Shown piece by piece: positions 42,630 through 50,781 of a DNA stretch of 64,000 nucleotides. Every line of letters starts with the position of its first letter. Within the stretch, counting starts at the first letter, position 1. Under the pieces are notes generated by a model. That model worked only from the letters and a program-made list of their open reading frames with translations, searched no databases and had not been told where the DNA came from. The translations under genes were made by a program, and so were the position numbers. The stretch covers positions 3,264,487-3,328,486 of the forward strand of contig NZ_LR733293.1 in the NCBI RefSeq assembly GCF_902506095.1, read 5' to 3'. This DNA comes from Arthrobacter sp. 9AX. Lineage in GTDB: Bacteria; Actinomycetota; Actinomycetes; Actinomycetales; Micrococcaceae.

Positions 42630-43037
42630 CTACTCCGCCGCCTGTGCCTGCTGGTCCGCGGGAAGATTCTCCCAGAGCCCCATCACGTTGTTCTCCGGGT
42701 CCTTGAAGTACGCAAAGAAGCCCATGCCGGGAATCTCGTTCTTGGGCATCACCACCGATCCGCCCAGCTGCTCCACCGTCCGAAGTGTGGCGTCAATGTC
42801 CGGCACGTCCACGGTGATCACGGGGTTGGTAATCTGGCCGTCCCTGGCCATCATGCCGCCGTTAATGGCGCCAGGCTGCGTTGGCTGTCCGGTGGACTCG
42901 TCCATGGGGGTCGTGACCACCATGTTGTAGTCCATGCCCGGAACGGGATCGATCCGCCAGCCGAGGGCCTCCTGGTAGAACTTTTTGGCCCGTTCCTGGT
43001 CGTCCGCGGGGATCTCGAAATGCACTACTCCACCCAT
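42630..43037 (-). CDS. VOC-superfamily (glyoxalase-like) protein
   Basis: This 135-residue vicinal-oxygen-chelate fold protein has the two beta-alpha-beta units. It starts MGGVVHFEIPADDQERAKKFYQEALGWRI and ends with FFAYFKDPENNVMGLWENLP, whose Glu is a usual metal ligand. Proteins like this include predicted enzymes and antibiotic-binding proteins, and the role is unknown. ATG 43037 is supported by GAGGTG eight bases upstream. An earlier in-frame extension is not supported. Confidence 0.86.
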   Translation of the reverse strand: MGGVVHFEIPADDQERAKKFYQEALGWRIDPVPGMDYNMVVTTPMDESTGQPTQPGAINGGMMARDGQITNPVITVDVPDIDATLRTVEQLGGSVVMPKNEIPGMGFFAYFKDPENNVMGLWENLPADQQAQAAE

Positions 43038-43176
43038 TGCGCTCACCTCGAATTTCGAAGGGAAGGCGCGGACGCCCCGCGCCACACCTGGGAGTCTAGT
43101 CCTTTGCACGCTGCGGATTAAGGGGCCCGGATTGGCGGACGGGCGTGTTGTCGGGCCGCCGTGGGACGATTGCCTT

Positions 43177-44160
43177 ATGACGATTGCAGAGGCTCCCGCG
43201 CGGCTCGCCGCCGCCGCGGACGCCTCTCTCCGCTGGTATCCGGGCGGTCCGTATGACCTCGCCCGGACCCTCGGCCCCCTTCTGCGCGGCACCAGCGATC
43301 CGTCTTTCAGCGTCCAGGGCGGGGTCATCTGGAGTGCCTTTACGACGCCCGATGGGCCGGCCACGGTGCGCCTCTGCCCCGCCGGCAGCGCCGATCTGGA
43401 GTTCGGGGTGGACGTCCAGGCATGGGGGCCCGGCGCAGGTGCGGCGGTCAGCTCGGTGCCCCGGCTCCTGGGCGCGGATGACGACTGGCAGGGCTTTGAC
43501 GAGCCCACCTTCCACGCCACGCTCCCGCGCATGGTCCGGGAGGCGCGGCGGCGAAGCCTGGCCCTCCGGCTTCCCTCCACCGGGCGGATCATCGACCAGC
43601 TGGTCCCGATCATCCTGGAACAGAAAGTCACCGTCATCGAGGCCCGCCGGGCCTACCGATACCTCGTACACCGTTACGGCTCCCCCGCGCCGCAGGCAGG
43701 GCTGCTGGCTCCCAATACCCTGATGCTGCCGCCCACCGCGGCGCAATGGCTGCAGGTTCCCAGCTGGGAGTGGCATAAGGCGGGCGTTGGACCACAGCGG
43801 TCGGCCACCATTATGCGGGCGCTGCGTGCCGCCGTCGGGCTTGAACGGCTGGCGGCGCTGCCCGCCGCGGAGGCGGCAGTGAAGATGCAAACCATCCCGG
43901 GCATCGGCATCTGGACAGCGTCAGAAGTGGTGCAGCGGACCCATGGCTGCCCGGACTCAATCTCGGTGGGCGACTACCACCTGGCCGCCTACGTCGGCGC
44001 CGCGCTGACGGGCCGGCGGACGGACGATCCCGGCATGCTCCGGCTGCTGGCCCCCTGGCAGGGGCACCGGCAGCGGGTGGTGCGGATGATCCAGAGCACC
44101 GGATTCCGGAAGCCCACGTTCGGCCCGAGGATGACCATCCAGGACCACCGCCGGCACTGA
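43177..44160 (+). CDS. AlkA-like DNA-3-methyladenine glycosylase (HhH-GPD)
   Basis: This 327-residue base-excision enzyme removes alkylated purines. The C-terminal half has a helix-hairpin-helix (MQTIPGIGIWTASEVVQ) and catalytic Asp266 in SISVGDYHLAAYVGAALTG, the HhH-GPD signature. The N-terminal half resembles the AlkA_N-like domain. The protein is larger than E. coli AlkA (282 residues) through its N-terminal half. ATG 43177 is used; a stretch upstream has no ribosome site. It is divergent from the VOC gene. Confidence 0.87.
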   Translation: MTIAEAPARLAAAADASLRWYPGGPYDLARTLGPLLRGTSDPSFSVQGGVIWSAFTTPDGPATVRLCPAGSADLEFGVDVQAWGPGAGAAVSSVPRLLGADDDWQGFDEPTFHATLPRMVREARRRSLALRLPSTGRIIDQLVPIILEQKVTVIEARRAYRYLVHRYGSPAPQAGLLAPNTLMLPPTAAQWLQVPSWEWHKAGVGPQRSATIMRALRAAVGLERLAALPAAEAAVKMQTIPGIGIWTASEVVQRTHGCPDSISVGDYHLAAYVGAALTGRRTDDPGMLRLLAPWQGHRQRVVRMIQSTGFRKPTFGPRMTIQDHRRH

Positions 44161-44161
44161 T

Positions 44162-45853
44162 TCAGAGGCCCAGCCTGGCCACGGCTTCCTCGCGCATCTC
44201 CACTTTCCGGATCTTCCCGGAGACGGTCATCGGAAAACTGGCCCGCACATCGACGTAGCGGGGAATCTTGAAGTGCGCCAGCTTTCCGCGGCAGAACTCG
44301 GCCACGGCGGCGGTGTCAAGGGGTTCGGCACCGGGTTTGAGGATGATGCAGGCCATCAGCTCCTCCCCGTATTTGGCGTCAGGCACCCCGATGACCTGTA
44401 CGTCCTGGATGGACGGGTGGGTGTAGAGGAACTCTTCGATCTCGCGCGGATAGATGTTCTCGCCGCCCCGGATCACCATGTCCTTGATCCTGCCCTCCAC
44501 CACCACATAGCCGTCGCCGTCCATCCTTGCCAGGTCCCCGGTGTGCATCCAGCCCTCGGCGTCGATGGCCTCGGCGGTTTTGTCCGGCTGGTTCCAATAC
44601 CCCTCCATCACGGCATAGCCGCGGGTGCACAGCTCCCCGATTTGCCCGCGCTCCAGGACATCGCCCGAGCCCGGATCCACGATCTTGCTTTCCAGGTGCG
44701 GCATGGTCCGCCCCACGGTCTCCGTCCGGTGCTGCAGGGTGTCCCCGTCCCGGGTCATGGTGGACACCGGCGAGGTCTCCGTCATCCCGTAGCAGATGGC
44801 CACATCCACCATGTTCATCTCCGCGATCACCCTGTTCATCACCTCGATAGGGCACAGCGATCCGGCCATCACACCGGTGCGGAGCGTGGACAGGTCGTAG
44901 GAGGAAAAGTCGGGCAGTGCGAGTTCGGCGATGAACATGGTGGGCACCCCGTACAGCGACGTGCCGCCGAAGTCCTGGACCGCTTCCAGCGCCGCGGCGG
45001 GGTTGAAGCCCCTGCCCGGGATGATGGTGGCGGCGCCGTGGCTCAGTGCGTTCAGGTTGCCGATGACCATGCCGAAGCAGTGGTAGAACGGCACCGGAAT
45101 GACTACCCGGTCGTGCTCTGTGTAGCCCAGCAGCTCCCCGATGGAGTAGCCGTTGTTCAGGATGTTGTGGTGGGTCAGCGTGGCGCCCTTGGGAAAGCCT
45201 GTGGTGCCGGAGGTGTACTGCAGGTTGATGGGGTCGTGCGGGCTGAGCTCAGCCATGCGGGCCTGCAGGGCAGAATGTCCGACGTCGTCCGCCCGCTTCA
45301 GCAGCTCGGCGTACGTCAGCTCCGCGCTATTGAGCGGGACAGCGGCGTCGGGCCATTCCCCGCCGGACACTTCCCCGCCCGGGACGGGAAGGAACACGAG
45401 CTCGCGCAGGTCCGGGCACTCTGCCAGGGTGTGGCGGGCCATGCCCACATAGTCGCTGTTCCGGTCCGAAGGCGCCGTGACCAGCATCCGCATCCCGTTC
45501 TGCTTGACTACGAACTCGAGTTCGTGGCTTCGGTACGCGGGATTGACGTTGACCAGGATGGCGCCCACCTTGGCCGTGGCGTACTGGAGCAGCGTCCACT
45601 CGGCGCAGTTCGGGCTCCAGATGCCCACCCGCTCCCCCTTGGCGACGCCCAGGGCGAGCAATGCACGCGCGAGCCGGTCGACGTCGTCGTTCATCTTGGA
45701 ATAGCTCCAGCGCCTCGCATCGGCGCCCGGCACCGGGGCCGCCTCGATCAACGCATCGTGGAGGGGGAACCTGGCGACCACCCGTTCCAAGTTCGCCCCG
45801 ATGGTCTCCTCGAGCAACGGGACGTCAGTGTCCCCGGCTGTGTAAGCGCGCAT
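44162..45853 (-). CDS. AMP-binding fatty-acyl-CoA synthetase
   Basis: This 563-residue adenylate-forming enzyme activates carboxylic acids to acyl-CoA. It has the phosphate-binding YTSGTTGFPKGATLTHHN, YGMTETSPVS, GWMHTGDLARMDGDGYVVVEGRIKDMVIRGGENIYPREIEE, and the late lysine in PMTVSGKIRKVEMRE. The chain length cannot be read from sequence, but medium- or long-chain acids are typical. No other fatty acid genes are adjacent. It is read towards the AlkA-like gene, with one base between the stops. Confidence 0.9.
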   Translation of the reverse strand: MRAYTAGDTDVPLLEETIGANLERVVARFPLHDALIEAAPVPGADARRWSYSKMNDDVDRLARALLALGVAKGERVGIWSPNCAEWTLLQYATAKVGAILVNVNPAYRSHELEFVVKQNGMRMLVTAPSDRNSDYVGMARHTLAECPDLRELVFLPVPGGEVSGGEWPDAAVPLNSAELTYAELLKRADDVGHSALQARMAELSPHDPINLQYTSGTTGFPKGATLTHHNILNNGYSIGELLGYTEHDRVVIPVPFYHCFGMVIGNLNALSHGAATIIPGRGFNPAAALEAVQDFGGTSLYGVPTMFIAELALPDFSSYDLSTLRTGVMAGSLCPIEVMNRVIAEMNMVDVAICYGMTETSPVSTMTRDGDTLQHRTETVGRTMPHLESKIVDPGSGDVLERGQIGELCTRGYAVMEGYWNQPDKTAEAIDAEGWMHTGDLARMDGDGYVVVEGRIKDMVIRGGENIYPREIEEFLYTHPSIQDVQVIGVPDAKYGEELMACIILKPGAEPLDTAAVAEFCRGKLAHFKIPRYVDVRASFPMTVSGKIRKVEMREEAVARLGL

Positions 45854-45968
45854 GAGGGCACGCTACCAAGTGGCTCCCGGCAAGAGAAGCACCGGAGCAG
45901 CGCAACAGTACCGCGGCCGGCGTCAACAAGGGACAGGTCGGCGGGCGGTGGCCGGTATTGTGAAAACC

Positions 45969-46247
45969 ATGAGTTCACCCATTGACCTGCAGGCAACGTT
46001 CATCCCCAACGACGGCGAGTTTTACCGTGTAAAGCTGGCCCTGGAAATCGCCATTGACGAGGTGGTGAACGAACCCGGCTGCATCCGTTACGAGCTGACC
46101 GAAGCCACCGAGGAAAAGCTGGTCCTGACCGAGCAGTGGGCCTCGGAGGAGGACCTGGAGAAGCACTCCAAGGGCATCGCCGTCCAGGACCTGAACGAAT
46201 CCCTGAGCGCGCTGCTGGCCGAGCCCGTCAAGCTGGACCGGCTGTAA
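45969..46247 (+). CDS. Antibiotic-biosynthesis-monooxygenase-type (ABM) protein
   Basis: This 92-residue ABM/dimeric ferredoxin-like fold protein is short and has FIPNDGEFYRVKLALEIAIDEVVNEPGCIRYELTEATEEKLVLTEQWAS. The family includes quinol monooxygenases and heme-degrading proteins. The pattern Glu-Pro-Gly-Cys-Ile-Arg-Tyr-Glu at the turn is typical. ATG 45969 gives the family length, while an upstream in-frame extension is unsupported. A strong hairpin terminator follows 17 bases after the stop. Confidence 0.84.
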   Translation: MSSPIDLQATFIPNDGEFYRVKLALEIAIDEVVNEPGCIRYELTEATEEKLVLTEQWASEEDLEKHSKGIAVQDLNESLSALLAEPVKLDRL

Positions 46248-46264
46248 CACGCGCTTAACAGCGA

Positions 46265-46293
46265 AGCGGCACCCTCCTGTGGAGGGTGCCGCT
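46265..46293. terminator. Bidirectional hairpin terminator
   Basis: AGCGGCACCCTCC (46265-46277) and GGAGGGTGCCGCT (46281-46293) form a perfect 13-bp stem with a three-base loop, followed by TTTCATCTT on the + strand. It sits between the convergent ABM gene and the thioredoxin gene and can serve both. Confidence 0.75.
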
Positions 46294-46324
46294 TTCATCT
46301 TAAGGAAGTTTCAGGGCTTCGGAA

Positions 46325-46753
46325 TCACAGGTCGGGGATCTGCGTTCCGTCCTGGGGTCCTGCCGGCTTGCTGGTTGCGGCCGCGGCTGCCTCTTCCCGC
46401 TGGCGTGCCACATGGGCGTGGACCTCGTCCATGTCCAGGGCCTTCACGGCGTCAACAACCTGCTCCAGCTGCTGGGAGTTCAGTGCACCGGGCTGCGAGA
46501 ACACCAGCACTTTTTCGCGGAACGCCATCAGGGTGGGGATGGAGGAGATGCCGGCCTCGGCGGCAAGCTGCTGCTCAGCTTCAGTGTCCACTTTGGTGAA
46601 GAGGACGTCCGGGTGCTTCTCGGAGACCGCGGAGTACGTGGGCCCGAACTGCTTGCAGGGGCCGCACCATTCTGCCCAGAAATCCACCAGGACGATGTCA
46701 TTGCCCTCGATGGTCGATGCGAACTGTTCACCAGTGATGTCAACGGTAGCCAT
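46325..46753 (-). CDS. trxA: Thioredoxin
   Basis: This 142-residue protein has a thioredoxin fold with an intact WCGPCK active site (Cys30 and Cys33, in VDFWAEWCGPCKQFGP). It also has the cis-Pro region GISSIPTLMAFREK. The C-terminal tail of about 35 residues (HVARQREEAAAAATSKPAGPQDGTQ) is beyond the standard fold and unusual for TrxA. It likely reduces cytosolic disulfides. It has its own ATG, 159 bases from the divergent ABC gene. Actinobacteria often carry several thioredoxins, so whether this is the main one is open. Confidence 0.87.
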   Translation of the reverse strand: MATVDITGEQFASTIEGNDIVLVDFWAEWCGPCKQFGPTYSAVSEKHPDVLFTKVDTEAEQQLAAEAGISSIPTLMAFREKVLVFSQPGALNSQQLEQVVDAVKALDMDEVHAHVARQREEAAAAATSKPAGPQDGTQIPDL

Positions 46754-46911
46754 GTTTCCACCGTACGCGTGCGCAGCCTGGATGTCGCGGCCGGGGCCCC
46801 TTGTTCGCTCCCCGCGTCATCGGGAATAACCCGCGCCCCCGCATATACAGCCGGACCACCGGCGCCTATTGTGGGGGTCATCAGCGTTGGGTGCGGTCCC
46901 CGGGAGGGCTC

Positions 46912-47835
46912 ATGGCAATCGCGGTTTCGGCCCGGTCCCTGACCAAGAGTTTTGGCCGCCGGGAGGCCCTGCACGGGATCGACTTCGCCGTGGAGGCAGG
47001 ATCGGTCTTCGGTGTGATCGGGCCCAACGGCGCCGGCAAAACCACCACCATGCGCTGCCTCCTGGACATCATCCGCCCCACCGCCGGCGAAGTGCGGGTG
47101 CTGGGCCTTGATCCGCGGAAGGGCGGGCCGGAGCTGCGGCGCCGCATCGGCTACCTGCCCGGCGAACTGTTCCTCGAGGGCCGGGTGACCGGGCGCAGGC
47201 TGCTGGCCCATTATGAGGCGGTCAGCGGTCCGGTGCCGCCCGGCCGGATCGACGAACTGGCCGAGCGGCTCGGCCTGGAACTGGACCGCCACACCCGCAA
47301 GCTGTCCAAGGGCAACAAGCAGAAGCTCGGCCTGCTGCAGGCGTTTATGCACCAGCCCGAACTGCTGGTCCTGGACGAGCCCACCAGTGGCCTGGATCCG
47401 CTGGTCCAGCAGGAATTCCATGCCATGGTCCGGGAGGCACGGCACCGCGGGCAGACCATCTTCCTCAACTCCCACGTCCTCAGCGAGGTCCAGCAGACAG
47501 CGGACACGGTGGCCATCCTCCGGGACGGGCACATCATCGCCGTGGAATCGGTGAGCGGGCTGCGCGAAGGTGCGGTGCGGCACGTCCGCATCACCGCAGC
47601 CGGAATTGCAGCGCACGACGCCGTTGCGCTGCTCAGTGGGGTGCCCGGCGTCGGGCAGGTGGAGGTACTGGAGTCCGGCGCCAGCGTCACGCTGTCCGCC
47701 CTGCTGGAAGGTCCCATCCAGCCGCTGGTCCGGATCCTGGGATCCCTGCAGCTGACAGACCTCGTCCTGGAAGAGCCTGACCTGGAGGATGCCGTGCTGA
47801 AGATGTACACCGGCCAGCGTGGGGAGGCCCATTGA
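46912..47835 (+). CDS. ABC transporter ATP-binding protein
   Basis: This 307-residue ATPase has Walker A (GPNGAGKTT), signature LSKGNKQKLGLLQA, Walker B LLVLDEPTSGLDPL, and switch His (NSHVLSEVQQ). The C-terminal extension of about 90 residues resembles exporters of the CcmA/DrrA kind. ATG 46912 follows GGGAGGG. The permease TTG start overlaps its stop. Together they form a type ABC-2 exporter. The substrate is unknown, perhaps a peptide, antibiotic or lipid-like compound. Confidence 0.9.
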   Translation: MAIAVSARSLTKSFGRREALHGIDFAVEAGSVFGVIGPNGAGKTTTMRCLLDIIRPTAGEVRVLGLDPRKGGPELRRRIGYLPGELFLEGRVTGRRLLAHYEAVSGPVPPGRIDELAERLGLELDRHTRKLSKGNKQKLGLLQAFMHQPELLVLDEPTSGLDPLVQQEFHAMVREARHRGQTIFLNSHVLSEVQQTADTVAILRDGHIIAVESVSGLREGAVRHVRITAAGIAAHDAVALLSGVPGVGQVEVLESGASVTLSALLEGPIQPLVRILGSLQLTDLVLEEPDLEDAVLKMYTGQRGEAH

Positions 47836-48632
47836 AAACCACCCTCCCGCTGTTCCGGCGCGCATTCTTTGATACCTGGCGTTCCACACTCGCCTGGGCG
47901 GCAGGCCTGGCCGGCGCAACGTTCCTCTACCTGCCCCTCTACCCGTCCATCGGCGGCAGCGCGCAGATGCACGACATGATCAACGCGCTGCCCGCTCAAA
48001 TGACGAAGGCCCTGAACTACGACCAGATCGCCACCGGCCCCGGCTACACCCAGGCCACACTGTTCGGCCTGATCGGTTTCCTGCTGATGACCATCGCCTC
48101 CGTAGCTTGGGGAGCGGCGGCCGTGGGCGGGGACGAGGAGTCCGGCCAGCTGGAGCTGACGCTCGCCCACGGAGTCCGGCGGGTGCAGGTGGTGCTGGAA
48201 CGGGCGCTCGCGCTGCTGCTGCGGGTGCTGGTCCTGGCCGGCCTGGTCTTTGTCCTCGTGTCTTTGCTGAACGGGCCGTCCCAGTTGGGGATCGAGCCGG
48301 GCAACCTGTTCGGCGGCACTGTCGTGTTCGCCGGGCTGGCACTGCTCAGCGGCACCGCCGCCCTGTGCGGAGGGGCCGTCTCCGGCCGCAGGATCTATGG
48401 CACCTTTGCCGGCGCGGCGGTGGGGGTGCTCGGATACGTGTTCAACGCCGTCGGACGCCAAAGCAAGGACGCGGAGTGGCTGCTGGACCTCAGTCCGTAC
48501 CACTGGGCCTACGGGAACGCCCCTGTTGCCAACGGTGCGGACTGGGCTGCGGCGGGGTGGCTGTGGGGGATCTCCGCGGCACTCGTGGTGCTGGCCGCCG
48601 TCGCTCTTGAACGGCGTGACGTGGGGGCTTAG
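47832..48632 (+). CDS. ABC-2-type transporter permease
   Basis: This 266-residue permease has about six membrane helices, with segments at about 17-38, 77-99, 113-137, 150-170, 180-200 and 232-250. A TTG at 47832 overlaps the ATPase stop (TTGA), and GGGGAGG lies four bases before it. It is shorter than two-repeat ABC-2 permeases of about 530 residues, so it probably works as a homodimer. A hairpin overlapping its stop codon should end the transcript. Confidence 0.83.
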   Translation: MKTTLPLFRRAFFDTWRSTLAWAAGLAGATFLYLPLYPSIGGSAQMHDMINALPAQMTKALNYDQIATGPGYTQATLFGLIGFLLMTIASVAWGAAAVGGDEESGQLELTLAHGVRRVQVVLERALALLLRVLVLAGLVFVLVSLLNGPSQLGIEPGNLFGGTVVFAGLALLSGTAALCGGAVSGRRIYGTFAGAAVGVLGYVFNAVGRQSKDAEWLLDLSPYHWAYGNAPVANGADWAAAGWLWGISAALVVLAAVALERRDVGA

Positions 48633-48645
48633 GCCCCCACGTCAC
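48616..48645. terminator. Perfect 13-bp hairpin over the permease stop codon
   Basis: GTGACGTGGGGGC (48616-48628) and GCCCCCACGTCAC (48633-48645) enclose the loop TTAG, which includes the TAG stop of the permease. The opposing thioesterase gene stops 13 bases away. There is no U-run, but the stem is perfect and could end transcription in both directions. Confidence 0.55.
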
Positions 48646-48657
48646 CGCCCAAGCCGG

Positions 48658-49203
48658 TCAAGCCCATCCGTGGGGTGCCGGCGTCCGGCTCCCGGGCAGC
48701 GCGCTGGACGCCCGCCAGTCATGGACCCATTCGGGAAGGACCAGGTCCGCCGGGGGCTCGCCGAATTCGCGCAGGATCTCGTCCTGGCTGACGGGCCGGC
48801 CCTTGTGGACCAGACGGGTGGCGATGTAGGCGCGGGCGTAGATCTCGCCGTCGGCCACCATGCGCTGTTCAAAGTAAATGGCTTTGGCGTCCAGCCCGAT
48901 GATCCGCGTTTCGATGGTGTACTGCTGCCACAGCTGGAGGGATTTGCGGAAGGAGATGGTTTCAGCGGACACCACCGGGCCCCAGCCCCTCCGCCGCATC
49001 CGTTTCCAGACGCCGGAACGGACCATCAGGTCGAACCGGCCAAGGTCCATCAGGGACAGGTACATCCCGTTGTTGACGTGCATGGCGATGTCGATGTCCG
49101 TGGGCAGCACGCGCAGCGGCAGCGACGAGCGGTCCCAGACGGCCAGCGGCGGCCGGCGGGATGAGGCGATGAGCAGCAGGAGGGTTCTCAACAGCAGGTG
49201 CAT
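48658..49203 (-). CDS. Acyl-CoA thioesterase-like hot-dog protein (THEM6-like)
   Basis: This 181-residue hot-dog protein has an N-terminal hydrophobic segment (LLLRTLLLLIASS, about 3-15) that may anchor it to the membrane. The core is LPTDIDIAMHVNNGMYLSLMDLGRFDLM, whose Asp and Asn motif matches 4HBT thioesterases and THEM6. The substrate is unknown. The ATG at 49203 has no clear ribosome site; an 18-base perfect-armed palindrome is directly upstream. Confidence 0.83.
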   Translation of the reverse strand: MHLLLRTLLLLIASSRRPPLAVWDRSSLPLRVLPTDIDIAMHVNNGMYLSLMDLGRFDLMVRSGVWKRMRRRGWGPVVSAETISFRKSLQLWQQYTIETRIIGLDAKAIYFEQRMVADGEIYARAYIATRLVHKGRPVSQDEILREFGEPPADLVLPEWVHDWRASSALPGSRTPAPHGWA

Positions 49204-49210
49204 GCCACAA

Positions 49211-49228
49211 TGTTACCTGCGGGTAACA
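49211..49228. promoter_or_regulatory. Palindrome upstream of the thioesterase gene
   Basis: TGTTACC (49211-49217) and GGTAACA (49222-49228) form perfect 7-bp arms around TGCG, eight bases before the thioesterase start codon. The form is like a TetR- or GntR-type operator. No candidate regulator gene is adjacent, so it may answer to a regulator elsewhere. Confidence 0.4.
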
Positions 49229-49279
49229 TCCCTGTGGTGGGCGATCACCACCATCACCACGGTTGGCTACGGGGACGAA
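49229..49279 (+). pseudogene. Relic of a potassium-channel pore (selectivity filter fragment)
   Basis: In one frame on the + strand this stretch reads SLWWAITTITTVGYGDE, the pore helix and TVGYGD selectivity filter of a two-helix or six-helix potassium channel. The frame runs on for about 30 residues but with no transmembrane helices on either side. It has no gene-like start and overlaps the thioesterase 5' end upstream. A full channel is therefore absent. The match is too specific to be chance, so I read it as a leftover of a lost channel gene. Confidence 0.65.
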
Positions 49280-49682
49280 AATCGCAGAGCTGAAAGACCC
49301 CCAACGCCGGTAGCGGTCCGGCCTTCACTCCGGCCCGCAGCAGCAGGTAGCACCGGCCGCCGGTTTTGAGTATCCGGGACAGGGCTACCAAGTACCGGCC
49401 CCAAATATTCGGGTAATCCCTACTGGTGCCCGCGCCCTGCCGCACTTCCTAGACTCGGGATTCCTAGGACCGAACATGTGCCGGCCTGTTCACCGGGTGG
49501 CTTCCGGATGGCAGTGCCTTCTCGCGGAGCTTCCGTATTTTCTGGGTATGCGGACCGTTCCATATGCGCCGGCAGCGGCCTGGCCCCAGGCCGCGCCGCT
49601 GGTGCATCACACCTCGATCCGTCCTGCCATGTTCCCTGCGCCTTGCAGCTGCCCGGCTGGACCGAACCTCGATGGGCTACCC
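49280..49682 (+). other. Gene-free leader region upstream of LysM protein
   Basis: No gene is convincing between the potassium-channel relic and the LysM protein. The sequence is GC-rich and there is no clear ydaO-type or other riboswitch consensus. Bases 49405-49465 (AATATTCGGGTAATC) are slightly AT-richer and may hold a promoter. An in-frame upward extension of the LysM frame to 49476 exists but lacks a ribosome site and has no homology-like features. Confidence 0.35.
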
Positions 49683-50681
49683 ATGAACCAGCCATACCTC
49701 TCTTCCCCTGACGGTCCGAGCCGCAGTTTCGCCACCGATGTCCCCCGCACCGACCTGGCCGGGGGCCGTCCCACCATCAGCCACAAACTGTGGGCCGGAA
49801 TGGCCACGGCTGCCGTGGTGGCGGCAGTAAGCGTCGGGGCACTGGCGGCGCCGGCCACCCAGCGTTCAACGAATACGACGGCGGCGGCTCCCATTGTGGA
49901 GGCTGCCTCCCCGGCGCAGAACACCGGCGGTGATGCGGGCGCCGGTTCCGCGGAAGCTGTCCAGGTACCGGCGGAGGTGCCGGCCGAGGTGCCCGACGCC
50001 CCGCCTGCTGCGGAAACGCCGGCGGAGGCAGCATCGCCGCCACCCGCCGTCGAGCCCGTACCCGCGCCCGCCCCGGCACCCGAACAAGCCCCGGCTCCCG
50101 CCGCCGACGGAAACCGGTACACCGTGGTTCCCGGCGATACCGTGGGCGCCATCGCCGGCCGGTTCGGCGTGGACGTGAACGCCATGCTCGCCGCCAACGG
50201 GCTGGGGCAGTACAGCGTCATCGTCCCGGGGCAGACCCTGGTCCTGACGGGTCCGGCCATTGCCGCGCCCGCCGCTGCGGCGGCACCTGCTCCTGTTTCG
50301 GCTCCTGCACCGGCAGCTGCTCCGGCGCCCGCCCCGGTGGCGGCCGCTCCGGCCGTCCGGACCATTTACGTGGCCGGCGCCGGCGGGCAGTCGATGGTTG
50401 ATGCGTGCATTGGGCCCATCCACTACACCCCCAACGACGGCTACTCGCTGTTCATCACCGAGCACGATTTCTGCGGCGGCTGGGCCCGGTTCTCCGGCAT
50501 AGGGGTGGGTGAAACGGTGAGCATCCCGGGCTACGGAACCTACACGGTGACGGGGCGGGGGCAGGTGCCCAATCCGGGGACCACCAACGACGTCATCAAC
50601 GTGTTCGGCGGTTTCCCGCGGGCGATCCTGCAGACCTGCATCCCGGGAACCACCCAGATGCTCCTGATCGCGCTGAACTGA
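49683..50681 (+). CDS. LysM-domain protein with C-terminal sortase-like domain
   Basis: This 332-residue protein is probably extracellular. An N-terminal membrane or signal segment (about 36-60, WAGMATAAVVAAVSVGALAAP) is followed by a Pro/Ala-rich linker. A LysM module follows (YTVVPGDTVGAIAGRFGVDVNAMLAANGL) that binds peptidoglycan, then a second Pro/Ala linker and a C-terminal domain of about 100 residues. That domain has the layout of a class E/F sortase: His261 in ITEHDFCGG, then ARFSGIGVGETVSI, and Cys319 in ILQTCIPGT. The usual catalytic Arg position (TQM here) is not Arg. The start at ATG 49683 is tentative. Confidence 0.7.
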   Translation: MNQPYLSSPDGPSRSFATDVPRTDLAGGRPTISHKLWAGMATAAVVAAVSVGALAAPATQRSTNTTAAAPIVEAASPAQNTGGDAGAGSAEAVQVPAEVPAEVPDAPPAAETPAEAASPPPAVEPVPAPAPAPEQAPAPAADGNRYTVVPGDTVGAIAGRFGVDVNAMLAANGLGQYSVIVPGQTLVLTGPAIAAPAAAAAPAPVSAPAPAAAPAPAPVAAAPAVRTIYVAGAGGQSMVDACIGPIHYTPNDGYSLFITEHDFCGGWARFSGIGVGETVSIPGYGTYTVTGRGQVPNPGTTNDVINVFGGFPRAILQTCIPGTTQMLLIALN

Positions 50682-50685
50682 GGCG

Positions 50686-50762
50686 GTCCCGGGCCTGCAG
50701 GCAAAGCCTGGAAGCCCGGGACAAAGCATAAGGTAACGCCACGGAGCGGACCCCGTGGCGTT
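50686..50762. terminator. Two hairpins between LysM and CBS genes
   Basis: GTCCCGGGC/GCCCGGGAC (50686-50694 and 50714-50722) follows the LysM stop. AACGCCACGG/CCGTGGCGTT (50735-50744 and 50753-50762) is a 10-bp stem nearer the opposing CBS gene. Both can end transcription of their genes. Neither has a long U-run. Confidence 0.5.
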
Positions 50763-50781
50763 GGTGATTCGGTTTTCCCGG

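Noticed and set aside
49280..49682. A possible c-di-AMP (ydaO) riboswitch before the LysM gene
   Set aside because: Such elements often precede wall-protein genes in actinobacteria, but the conserved ydaO sequence blocks are not visible here.
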